The notes under the pieces are model-generated. The model was not told the DNA's origin. It worked only from the letters and a program-made list of their open reading frames with translations, and made no database searches. Of a stretch of 5,513 nt of DNA, positions 1-5,513 are shown piece by piece. Origin of the DNA: Fimbriimonadaceae bacterium (GTDB lineage Bacteria; Armatimonadota; Fimbriimonadia; Fimbriimonadales; Fimbriimonadaceae); NCBI GenBank assembly GCA_020849075.1, contig JADLGZ010000061.1, positions 1 through 5,513 on the forward strand, given 5' to 3'. A program made the position numbers and the translations under genes. Numbering within the stretch: the first letter of the stretch is position 1; each line of letters opens with the position of its first letter.

Positions 1-120
1 CCCCGGATTGAACTTTATGTGTGTTTGCGAATGCGGCGCTCACTAAGACTAGCAAGCAGGCCCATAAGGTGGTTATTTTCAAATCTATAGTTCTCCTCCT
101 CTGGCGCCTGGAAAGAATAC

Positions 121-140
121 GGGCCCCGAAAGGCCCTTTT
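121..140 (+). terminator. short Rho-independent-like terminator
   Basis: GGGCC (121-125) pairs perfectly with GGCCC (132-136) around a six-base loop, CCGAAA, and is followed at once by TTTT (137-140). This is the layout of an intrinsic terminator reading on the + strand. The reverse strand has no T run after the stem. The stem is only 5 bp, though all G-C, and the T run is short and then broken by CC, so termination may be partial. It would separate an upstream transcript, outside the window, from the glycosyltransferase operon, or act as an attenuator if the operon promoter lies upstream of it. Confidence 0.5.
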
Positions 141-189
141 CCTGACCCTACTAGGATACCCGTTTGGAGCTGGATAGTCAACCAGGCTA

Positions 190-213
190 GGCGGGTACCC
201 TCTGCCCACCGCC
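190..213 (+). repeat. GC-rich inverted repeat abutting the start codon
   Basis: GGCGG (190-194) and CCGCC (209-213) form a perfect 5-bp stem around a 14-base loop, and the last stem base touches the ATG at 214. The loop begins with the end of a GGGTACCC palindrome (193-200). No purine-rich Shine-Dalgarno sequence sits 5-10 bases before this ATG. The hairpin could influence translation initiation of the first operon gene. A chance inverted repeat in GC-rich DNA is equally possible. Confidence 0.25.
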
Positions 214-1071
214 ATGCTGAGTGTTCTAATCGTGAACTGGAATAGCCGCGAAGAACTCCTGAATTGCCTGGACTCTCTGCGTCAATTCCCACCCACTCAA
301 GAACACGAAGTCATCGTGGTCGACAATCAATCTACGGACGGATCGGCCGAGAGCGTTGCCTCACTTTTCCCCGAAGTTCAACTCGTCAGAGCTGATTCGA
401 ACTTGGGCTATGCTTCCGGCAACAACCTCGCTTTCTCCAAAGCGACTGGTGATTACCTCCTCACCCTCAATCCCGATACTGTCATTCGTGCAGGTTCATT
501 GGACCGAGCGATTCAAGAACTTGAAGCGCACCCAGAAGCGGGCGCACTCGGCGCGAGGTTGGTAGGGATGGATGGCGAGACGCAAGCCAGCGTCCGTGGA
601 TTTCCGACGGTCCTAGGAATTATCGGCAACATTTCTCGTTTCGATACCCTTTTCCCACGCAGTTTGTGGGGGGCATACCGCATGCCCACGTTTGACTACG
701 CTGTAAGCCAGTGGGCCCCTCAGCCCATGGGAACCTTTCTTCTCTTTCGCCGGAAGGCCCTTGAATCGGTTGGGCCTGTTACCGCTCCCTTTGATTTGGG
801 CTTTCCCATTTTTTTTAACGAGGTTGACCTTTTGAAGCGCCTAGCACAGGCCGGCTGGAAGTGCTGGTACGCCGCGGACGTGGTTGTTGACCACGTTGGC
901 GCAGTGAGTACCCGTCAGGTACGAAAGGCAATGATCTGGGAATCACACCTATCCCTGACACGCTACCTACGCAAGCACGAGCCGTCATGGCTCCTGCCCG
1001 TCACGGGTGCATTGATTTGGCTCGGAGCGTTCATACGAGCGAGGGGGTTCAGCCATGGATTTCGACCTTAG
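214..1071 (+). CDS. family 2 glycosyltransferase (rhamnosyltransferase-like)
   Basis: A 285-residue GT-A-fold, GT2-family transferase that would move a sugar from a nucleotide donor to a growing surface glycan at the cytoplasmic face of the membrane. Visible motifs: the opening strand with VNWNS (7-11), VVDNQSTDGS (35-44) whose D37 is in the usual nucleotide-binding position, NLGYASGNNLA (63-73), LTLNPDT (83-89) in place of the metal-binding DxD, PMGTFLLFRRKAL (171-183), and FFNEVDLLKRL (200-210) with the acidic E203/D205 pair expected for the catalytic base region. H227 in the VVDHVGA segment is also typical. This set resembles the WbbL/RfbF rhamnosyltransferase branch, but donor and acceptor cannot be read from sequence. 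The C-terminus has a hydrophobic stretch (about 258-275) that may lie on the membrane. The ATG at 214 gives the standard GT2 N-terminus; an in-frame TAG at 175 limits upstream extension. It lacks a clear Shine-Dalgarno sequence. First gene of the likely operon; its end overlaps the next gene by 17 bp. Confidence 0.9.
   Translation: MLSVLIVNWNSREELLNCLDSLRQFPPTQEHEVIVVDNQSTDGSAESVASLFPEVQLVRADSNLGYASGNNLAFSKATGDYLLTLNPDTVIRAGSLDRAIQELEAHPEAGALGARLVGMDGETQASVRGFPTVLGIIGNISRFDTLFPRSLWGAYRMPTFDYAVSQWAPQPMGTFLLFRRKALESVGPVTAPFDLGFPIFFNEVDLLKRLAQAGWKCWYAADVVVDHVGAVSTRQVRKAMIWESHLSLTRYLRKHEPSWLLPVTGALIWLGAFIRARGFSHGFRP
1041..1047 (+). promoter_or_regulatory. ribosome binding site of second glycosyltransferase
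   Basis: GAGGGGG lies seven bases before the ATG at 1055, inside the coding end of the first glycosyltransferase. It fixes the start of the second gene and supports translation of the two genes from one mRNA. Confidence 0.65.
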
Positions 1072-1951
1072 TATCTGCATCTGTAGCTGGAATACCATTG
1101 AGGACCTTCGCCGATGTTTGACGGCCCTTCGCGATGCAGCGGACGAAGCACGCTTTGAGGTGATTGTCGTTGAGAATAATTCGGAGGATGGGTCCGGAGA
1201 AATGGTCACTTCGGAATTCCCAGCCGTGCGCCTATTGCAGCAGTACCGAAATCTCGGCTTTACGGGAGGCAATAACCTAGCAATTCAGGATCGAAACGGC
1301 CGCCATGTCCTGCTCCTCAATTCGGATGCATTTGTTCACCCTGGAGCCATCGGTTCTTTGGTGGCTCACCTCGAATCTACGCCAAGCGCCGGGATTATTG
1401 GCCCACGGCTCCTTAATGAGGATGGAAGTCTGCAGTACTCCTGTCGAACCTTTCCCAATCCCGTAGCGGCGCTCTTTCGGAACACGCCATTGGGGAGTCT
1501 TTTTCCAAGGAACAGGTTCACTCGGGACTATCTGATGAGTGATTGGGATCACCTCACCGAGAACTCGGTGGACTGGGTGAGCGGAGCCGCCCTGATGATC
1601 CGCGAGGAAGCGCTGGCCCAAGTAGGGGCGCTCGATAAGGACTACTTCATGTTTTGCGAGGATATGGATATCTGCTGGCGAGTTCGACAGTGTGGCTTTG
1701 AGGTCGTCTATTTTCCTGATGCGGTAGTCACTCACAAGATAGGCTCAAGCACGAGCAAGGCGCCGAACCGCATGATCTTTCGCTTTCATCGCTCGATGCT
1801 CCTCTTCTTCAAGAAGCACCAATTGCGGACGGTGAACCCCCTGTTTCGCCCGGGCGCCTACTTACTTGCGGCGGCTGGATTGACGGCTCGCGCGTCCTAC
1901 TTTTTGGTGAGGAACCAATTTGATCGACTCCGAAGGTGGGTTGCCCGGTGA
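1055..1951 (+). CDS. family 2 glycosyltransferase
   Basis: A 298-residue GT2 transferase, presumed to add a second sugar to the same surface glycan on the cytoplasmic side. Motifs: CSWNT (10-14), VVENNSEDGS (38-47), RNLGFTGGNNLA (65-76), LLLNSDAFV (86-94) at the DxD position with D91, DWVSGAALMIR (173-183), and FMFCEDMDICWR (198-209), where E202, D203 and D205 form the acidic catalytic-region motif. H227 in VTHKIGSS is the usual late histidine. The CEDMDICWR form is closer to the family consensus than NEVDLLKRL in its neighbour. The N-terminal halves of the two proteins align without gaps over about 75 residues at clearly high similarity, so they are paralogues, perhaps from an old tandem duplication, now specialised. 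The start ATG is well supported by GAGGGGG upstream. The C-terminal 50 residues include a hydrophobic patch followed by a basic tail (RRWVAR), compatible with membrane association. It is joined to the next gene by a GTGA overlap. Exact sugar and linkage are unknown. Confidence 0.9.
   Translation: MDFDLSICICSWNTIEDLRRCLTALRDAADEARFEVIVVENNSEDGSGEMVTSEFPAVRLLQQYRNLGFTGGNNLAIQDRNGRHVLLLNSDAFVHPGAIGSLVAHLESTPSAGIIGPRLLNEDGSLQYSCRTFPNPVAALFRNTPLGSLFPRNRFTRDYLMSDWDHLTENSVDWVSGAALMIREEALAQVGALDKDYFMFCEDMDICWRVRQCGFEVVYFPDAVVTHKIGSSTSKAPNRMIFRFHRSMLLFFKKHQLRTVNPLFRPGAYLLAAAGLTARASYFLVRNQFDRLRRWVAR
1934..1939 (+). promoter_or_regulatory. ribosome binding site deciding the ligase start
   Basis: AGGTGG (one mismatch to AGGAGG) is eight bases before a GTG at 1948 whose last two bases are part of the TGA stop of the preceding gene. 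This favours 1948 over the in-frame GTG at 1936, which overlaps the AGGTGG itself and has only a weak purine run (CCGAAG) immediately against it. Confidence 0.6.
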
Positions 1952-3996
1952 ACCGGTTTGCCCTCGGGTTGCTTCTCGTCGTTTGTTTCCTGACGCCCCT
2001 CATTGGCGGGCAGGTCTTCATTGGCACCCAAGCATTTGACGGCAATCTTCGGGGCCCGGCCCTTCCCTTTTCGGCTCACTCATTGCTTGGGCTATTGATC
2101 GTGGGCGCCTTGGTCGCTCTAATTTACTCTCGCAAAGTCGTTCCCCTACCGAATCCCTCCATTACTCTTTCGGTGATAGTGACCATGCTCGCGTTTGGAA
2201 TGGCAGGGGCTATTTCGTCCTTCAAGTGGGTCAGCTGGGTGCATTGGCTGGAGTGGCTCACGTACGCACTTGCACTGTTTGCGGTTGTTGCTATTGTGGG
2301 CCGGGAGCGAGGGCCAAGGATGTTGGTTGCCGCCATCATTGCCGGGTGCTCCCTATGCGCCTTACAAGGTATCTCCGAATACTCCATCAACCGCGTAGTC
2401 GACCCTTCATGGCGGATTTTTGCCTCCTGGGTGAACCCGAACGCGCTTGCGGGGATCTTGCTCATCGGCTTCATCTTGGCCTTGGGGATGAGTGTTTCGG
2501 AGGAAGACCGCATCGCTAAGTTTGCCGCGGGGGCTGCGGCCGTCGCAATTGGATTTGCACTTCTTCTGACTCAGTCGAAAGGTGGCTATGTGGCGGTAAC
2601 CGTTGGAGTTGTTACCCTGATCGGGCTACAACTCCTATTCGGAGCCAAGAAGCGCGTCTTCGTCGTGATAGCACCGTTGCTTGTCCTCAGCATCCTAGTC
2701 CTCGGAGTACGCTCTAGTCCAGCTACGAGGGCCGGCTTATCCCGAGTTGAGGCAAGCGGCGGGACCGCTGAACAATCATCGGGTTTTCGTCAACTCCTTT
2801 GGAAGGGGGCGATCGAAATCGTGAAGGAAAATCCTTTTGGTTACGGGTTAGGAACCTACCGATACGAGTCAGCTCGGTCGGGGCTTACGCCTCAAACACA
2901 ATTTACACACCAAGGGTTTCTGCAAATTGCGGTCGAGACAGGGGTTGTCGGATTGCTTGCTTGGCTATCGTTCGCTGTGGCGTGGTTCTCGACAGTACTC
3001 CGTGGAGCTCGTCGAACCAGCCCTCAACGTTCGCTTCGCCTCGCAGGAATTGTTGCCGCCGTCGTTGGAAGCGCCACCCACAATCTTATGGACAGCGATT
3101 GGCAGACTTATGGCACGGGCCTGACCTTCTTTATCCTGCTCGGGGTAGGGATACAGCTTGCCGCCGATGGCTCTCTGCCGGAGATGCTTCCCAAACCCGC
3201 TCGCCTGACCGGCATTGTTGTACCCTCCCTCATTGGCTTAGCTCTGTTGCATAGCGGTGCGGTCGAGTTCACAAAGGCAAATGCCCAAGCTATGCTGGAG
3301 CGACGCGATCCTAATGCGGCCCGAGAACTCAATGTCGCACGGTCCCTCGCACCAACCGATGGAGAAGTCTATCGCCTTCTTGCCTATGCGTCTCCGGAGA
3401 CGGCCCGCGAGTCTTTGCAGCGGGCCACAGAATTTGCCCCCAGTACGAAGAACTTGCGCCTGCTTGCTCAGGTCTTGGTCCAGACAGGCGACCAACTGGG
3501 GGCTGCCAACGCACTAATGCAAGCTTTAAGGCGCGATCCCAACAACTTGCCTGCCCTGCTCATGCTTATTGAGATGGCTGATGCAGACGACAATACGCAA
3601 GACCTACATCGGTGGTTCTCGCGTATTGAAGCGGTTCAGAGTACGCCCTACTTCAAGGTTCGTGCCTTGCCCGAGCTAGTTCCAACTGAGATCGCCCAAG
3701 CTTCACTTATTGCCGCCCGGCACTTTCCCGAACAAGGTGATCGGCTAAGGATTGCTGCGCTTACGACCTTCGCGGAATACGCCAAGTTGACGGTCCCGAT
3801 GATCAAAGCGCAACTTCGAGCCGGAGGCTCTGAGTATGCCGGTGAGACACCAGTTGAAGCCACCGCCAAGGTAGCCATGGCCCGAGCGGAGGGCGAGCAA
3901 ATGCTCTCTGCTTACCGCGCAAGCGGTCGAGACACAGCTGAGTTGGAGGGCTTACTCAAAGCCCTGTCACCGCCTGACTTCTCTTTGCCTAAATAG
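1948..3996 (+). CDS. O-antigen ligase/polymerase family (Wzy_C) membrane protein with TPR-like tail
   Basis: A 682-residue protein counted from the GTG at 1948; a GTG at 1936 would add four residues. Hydrophobic segments, roughly 12-13 in all, fill residues 1-440; clear ones are near 3-21, 44-61, 72-90, 101-118, 125-141, 166-183, 192-207, 214-232, 237-254, 331-352, 391-406 and 421-439. Family signs are the NPNALAG motif (163-169), QSKGGY (209-214), then the large external loop with FRQLLWKGAIEIVKENP (280-296), FGYGLGTY (297-304) and THQGFLQIAVETG (320-332, with H321 and E330), followed by THNLMDSDW (377-385). These are the Wzy_C hallmarks of enzymes that use polyprenyl-linked glycan as donor: WaaL-type ligases, Wzy polymerases and PglL-type protein O-glycosyltransferases. 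Residues about 442-570 form alpha-helical repeats with TPR character (alanine/leucine-rich helices ending in LAPTDG, FAPSTK, RRDPNN), and about 110 further helical residues follow. WaaL itself is much shorter, near 400. Whether it polymerises, ligates to lipid or glycosylates protein cannot be decided here. Its 3' end overlaps the convergent PBP2 gene by 85 bp. Confidence 0.85.
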   Translation: MNRFALGLLLVVCFLTPLIGGQVFIGTQAFDGNLRGPALPFSAHSLLGLLIVGALVALIYSRKVVPLPNPSITLSVIVTMLAFGMAGAISSFKWVSWVHWLEWLTYALALFAVVAIVGRERGPRMLVAAIIAGCSLCALQGISEYSINRVVDPSWRIFASWVNPNALAGILLIGFILALGMSVSEEDRIAKFAAGAAAVAIGFALLLTQSKGGYVAVTVGVVTLIGLQLLFGAKKRVFVVIAPLLVLSILVLGVRSSPATRAGLSRVEASGGTAEQSSGFRQLLWKGAIEIVKENPFGYGLGTYRYESARSGLTPQTQFTHQGFLQIAVETGVVGLLAWLSFAVAWFSTVLRGARRTSPQRSLRLAGIVAAVVGSATHNLMDSDWQTYGTGLTFFILLGVGIQLAADGSLPEMLPKPARLTGIVVPSLIGLALLHSGAVEFTKANAQAMLERRDPNAARELNVARSLAPTDGEVYRLLAYASPETARESLQRATEFAPSTKNLRLLAQVLVQTGDQLGAANALMQALRRDPNNLPALLMLIEMADADDNTQDLHRWFSRIEAVQSTPYFKVRALPELVPTEIAQASLIAARHFPEQGDRLRIAALTTFAEYAKLTVPMIKAQLRAGGSEYAGETPVEATAKVAMARAEGEQMLSAYRASGRDTAELEGLLKALSPPDFSLPK

Positions 3997-5513
3997 CGCT
4001 CGACAACTTTCGCGGCGATTGGAGCGGCTACAGTTCCGCCGTGACCGGCGTTCTCAGCGATGACGGCAATCGCGATCTTCGGATTGTTGATCGGGGCGAT
4101 CCCTACAAAAACTGAATCCGTTTCCCCTTTGTGGCCCTTACGGTTGTTCTCTGCGCTCCCGGTCTTTCCACCCCATGTCAGGCCCTGTATCTGGGCAGAC
4201 CGGGCTGTCCCGCTCTGGATTACGCTGACCATGGCGCTTCTTAGCCAGCTCCAGAATTGTGGATCCACTTGAACGGTAGAGACAATGTTTGGCTTCACCG
4301 GCTTCACGGTGCCATCAGAGTCAATGACTTGGCTTACCAAATGTGGCTGGATGAATTCGCCATCATTGGCTACGCTAGATGCCATCACCGCCAATTGCAG
4401 AGGGGTTAGCAGGTTTGCACCCTGACCAAGGGACATTTGTGCGGTGTCAGTTACCCTCCAGTTGCGTTCGTACTCGTACTGGGCGATTCGGCGTGCTCTC
4501 TCGGCTGGAGTATATTTTGTGCTCTTTCTCAGCTGATCAATGTAGTAGTTCGATACGTGTAGCTTCCATTCGGGCGACGGGATGTTGCCCCGAGACTCAG
4601 ATCGCAAGTCAATGCCCGTCTTTTGGCCCAGACCCAATGCCTTTGCAGCACGCTCGATCGCTCGGTTTCCGACCGCCACGCCTAGAGCCATGAAGTACGT
4701 GTTACAAGACTTTTCAAAGGCTCGATGAAACGAGATTGCACCATGATGACCAAGGCACCGTGTCTTGGTGGGCACGTACATTCCTCCGCAATAGTAGGTC
4801 TTGTTGAGGTCCAGTTTGCCTTCCATAGCGGCCGCCAAAGCGACAACAATTTTGAAAGTTGAACCTGGTGCGTATCCGGTCTGAATTGTTCGATTCAAGA
4901 TGGGCTGCCTGGAGTCATGCAGGAGCGTGTTGTAGGTTTCCTGCGACATTCCCTTAAGCCAGATGTTCGCATCGTAACTAGGCTTGCTAACAAAGCACAA
5001 GACCAAACCAGTACCCGGCTCAATGGCGACAACGGAACCGGTCCGATTTCCGAGAACTTCGTAGGCATACTTCTGGAGTTCGGTATCAAGGCCCAACACC
5101 AATTTGGAACCAGGTTTCGGGCTCATCAGACCAAGGCTTCGCAAGGGTTTGTTCCGGGCATCCACCGTCATTTCTTCAACACCAGAAACGCCACTCAATT
5201 CGAAGTCATGGGCAAACTCCAGCCCTACTTTTCCCGCGTAGCTCGGGGCCTTCAGGCCCATCTTTTCGAAGCGGGATACGTCCTGATCATCTGCGGCTCG
5301 AACATAGCCAACGACGTGCGTCATCATTTTGGACTCAACATATGTACGAGTCGGCTCTGTGATCACGCCGATGCCTTGGAGTGTGAGATCCTCCACGAGG
5401 CGAGTTGCTTGCGCGCTGGACGCCCCTTCAAAGATCGGGGTCGGTAGGTTGGGGCGCCATATACCATCGCGCAGCTTGCTTTCCAGAACTTCTACAGATA
5501 CATTGAGCATCCC
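3912..5513 (-). CDS. mrdA: penicillin-binding protein 2 (class B transpeptidase), 5' end outside window
   Basis: A D,D-transpeptidase that cross-links peptidoglycan in the periplasm or outer face of the membrane; PBP2 proteins work with RodA in side-wall elongation. The frame stays open to the right edge, so the ATG at 5508-5510 is probably internal: the short cytoplasmic tail, membrane anchor and part of the pedestal domain are missing. Numbering from that Met, residues 1-135 hold the end of the pedestal/dimerisation domain (THVVGYV 64-70; GKVGLEFAHDFEL 93-105), then the transpeptidase domain: GSTFK with nucleophile S217 and K220, SCN at 268-270, and GGKTGS with K449-T450-G451. All three catalytic motifs are intact. 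A C240/C251 (numbering within one residue) pair in CGGMYVPTKTRC precedes SxN, as in many class B PBPs. Between SxN and KTG is a polar, highly charged segment (about 318-350). The domain ends near 508; the last 24 residues are polar and low in conserved character. FtsI (PBP3) is the main alternative, but the GKVGLE pedestal motif and the overall pattern favour PBP2. The symbol is by family resemblance. Confidence 0.88.
   Translation of the reverse strand, partial: GMLNVSVEVLESKLRDGIWRPNLPTPIFEGASSAQATRLVEDLTLQGIGVITEPTRTYVESKMMTHVVGYVRAADDQDVSRFEKMGLKAPSYAGKVGLEFAHDFELSGVSGVEEMTVDARNKPLRSLGLMSPKPGSKLVLGLDTELQKYAYEVLGNRTGSVVAIEPGTGLVLCFVSKPSYDANIWLKGMSQETYNTLLHDSRQPILNRTIQTGYAPGSTFKIVVALAAAMEGKLDLNKTYYCGGMYVPTKTRCLGHHGAISFHRAFEKSCNTYFMALGVAVGNRAIERAAKALGLGQKTGIDLRSESRGNIPSPEWKLHVSNYYIDQLRKSTKYTPAERARRIAQYEYERNWRVTDTAQMSLGQGANLLTPLQLAVMASSVANDGEFIQPHLVSQVIDSDGTVKPVKPNIVSTVQVDPQFWSWLRSAMVSVIQSGTARSAQIQGLTWGGKTGSAENNRKGHKGETDSVFVGIAPINNPKIAIAVIAENAGHGGTVAAPIAAKVVERYLGKEKSGGDRALSKPSNSAVSRPLAR

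Larger units (their letters stand above)
1..213. other. non-coding leader region
   Basis: I find no convincing gene here. Short open frames exist on both strands, but their translations match no family I recognise, and the + strand one simply runs into the following glycosyltransferase gene in another frame. The stretch contains a terminator-like hairpin at 121-140 and a GC-rich inverted repeat at 190-213. A TATAGT hexamer at 86-91 resembles a -10 box but has no matching -35 box, and it lies upstream of the hairpin, so I do not call a promoter. The simplest reading is the 3' untranslated end of an upstream + strand gene followed by the leader of the glycan operon. Confidence 0.5.

Noticed and set aside
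1..20. Possible tRNA T-arm on the - strand (GTTCAATCC reads as a T-loop-like string)
   Set aside because: The flanking bases do not pair as a T stem, and no anticodon or D arm is found nearby.
86..91. TATAGT hexamer as a -10 promoter element
   Set aside because: No acceptable -35 hexamer is found 16-18 bases upstream, and a single hexamer match is expected by chance.
164..193. TTGGAG followed by TAGGCG as a possible operon promoter
   Set aside because: The -35-like half is fair but the -10-like half matches the consensus at only two positions, so it is not supportable.
21..245. Open frame of 74 codons on the + strand at the left edge, and a 66-codon one on the - strand (15-215)
   Set aside because: Neither translation resembles a known family. 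The + strand frame runs into the well-supported glycosyltransferase in another frame, and neither has a convincing ribosome binding site.
2799..3254. 151-codon open frame on the + strand inside the ligase gene
   Set aside because: The translation is rich in Arg, Cys and Ser without domain character and sits inside conserved Wzy_C coding sequence in another frame.
4917..5447. 176-codon open frame on the + strand opposite PBP2
   Set aside because: It lies wholly antisense to the conserved PBP2 transpeptidase and pedestal regions, and its translation has no recognisable domain. It is best explained as a shadow frame.

Overview
The window carries a compact surface-glycan gene cluster on the + strand that runs tail to tail into a peptidoglycan-synthesis gene on the - strand. 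All four protein genes are recognisable at family level. I see no RNA gene, mobile element, CRISPR array or prophage. The organism is a bacterium with a peptidoglycan wall, with base composition in the moderate to mid-50s % GC range by eye. The glycan genes fit a diderm or otherwise glycan-coated cell. The sequence alone does not fix the lineage. A fusion of an O-antigen-ligase-type membrane protein to a TPR tail beside a PBP2 gene would suit lesser-studied phyla such as Armatimonadota, but that is a guess.

Layout. Positions 1-213 are non-coding as far as I can tell. They hold a short terminator-like hairpin with a T run (121-140), probably ending a transcript that enters from the left, and a GC-rich inverted repeat directly against the first start codon (190-213). 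Next come two family-2 glycosyltransferases (214-1071 and 1055-1951). They are related to each other and overlap by 17 bp. A large polytopic membrane protein of the O-antigen ligase/polymerase (Wzy_C) superfamily with a C-terminal TPR-like region follows (1948-3996). It joins the second transferase through a 4-base GTGA stop/start overlap. The three genes look like one translationally coupled operon.

On the opposite strand, 3912-5513 encodes a class B penicillin-binding protein of the PBP2/MrdA type. Its 5' end (membrane anchor and part of the pedestal domain) lies beyond the right edge. Its last 85 bp overlap the 3' end of the ligase gene, so both strands code there and no intergenic terminator is possible.

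How the genes may work together (inference): the two transferases add sugars to a lipid-linked or membrane-associated glycan on the cytoplasmic side. The Wzy_C protein then polymerises that glycan or transfers it to an acceptor on the outer face of the membrane. PBP2 is a transpeptidase for side-wall peptidoglycan and is a convergent neighbour, not an evident pathway partner. Nothing here amounts to a clearly new system. The most distinctive points are the ligase-TPR architecture, which leaves the acceptor (lipid or protein) open, and the long convergent coding overlap.
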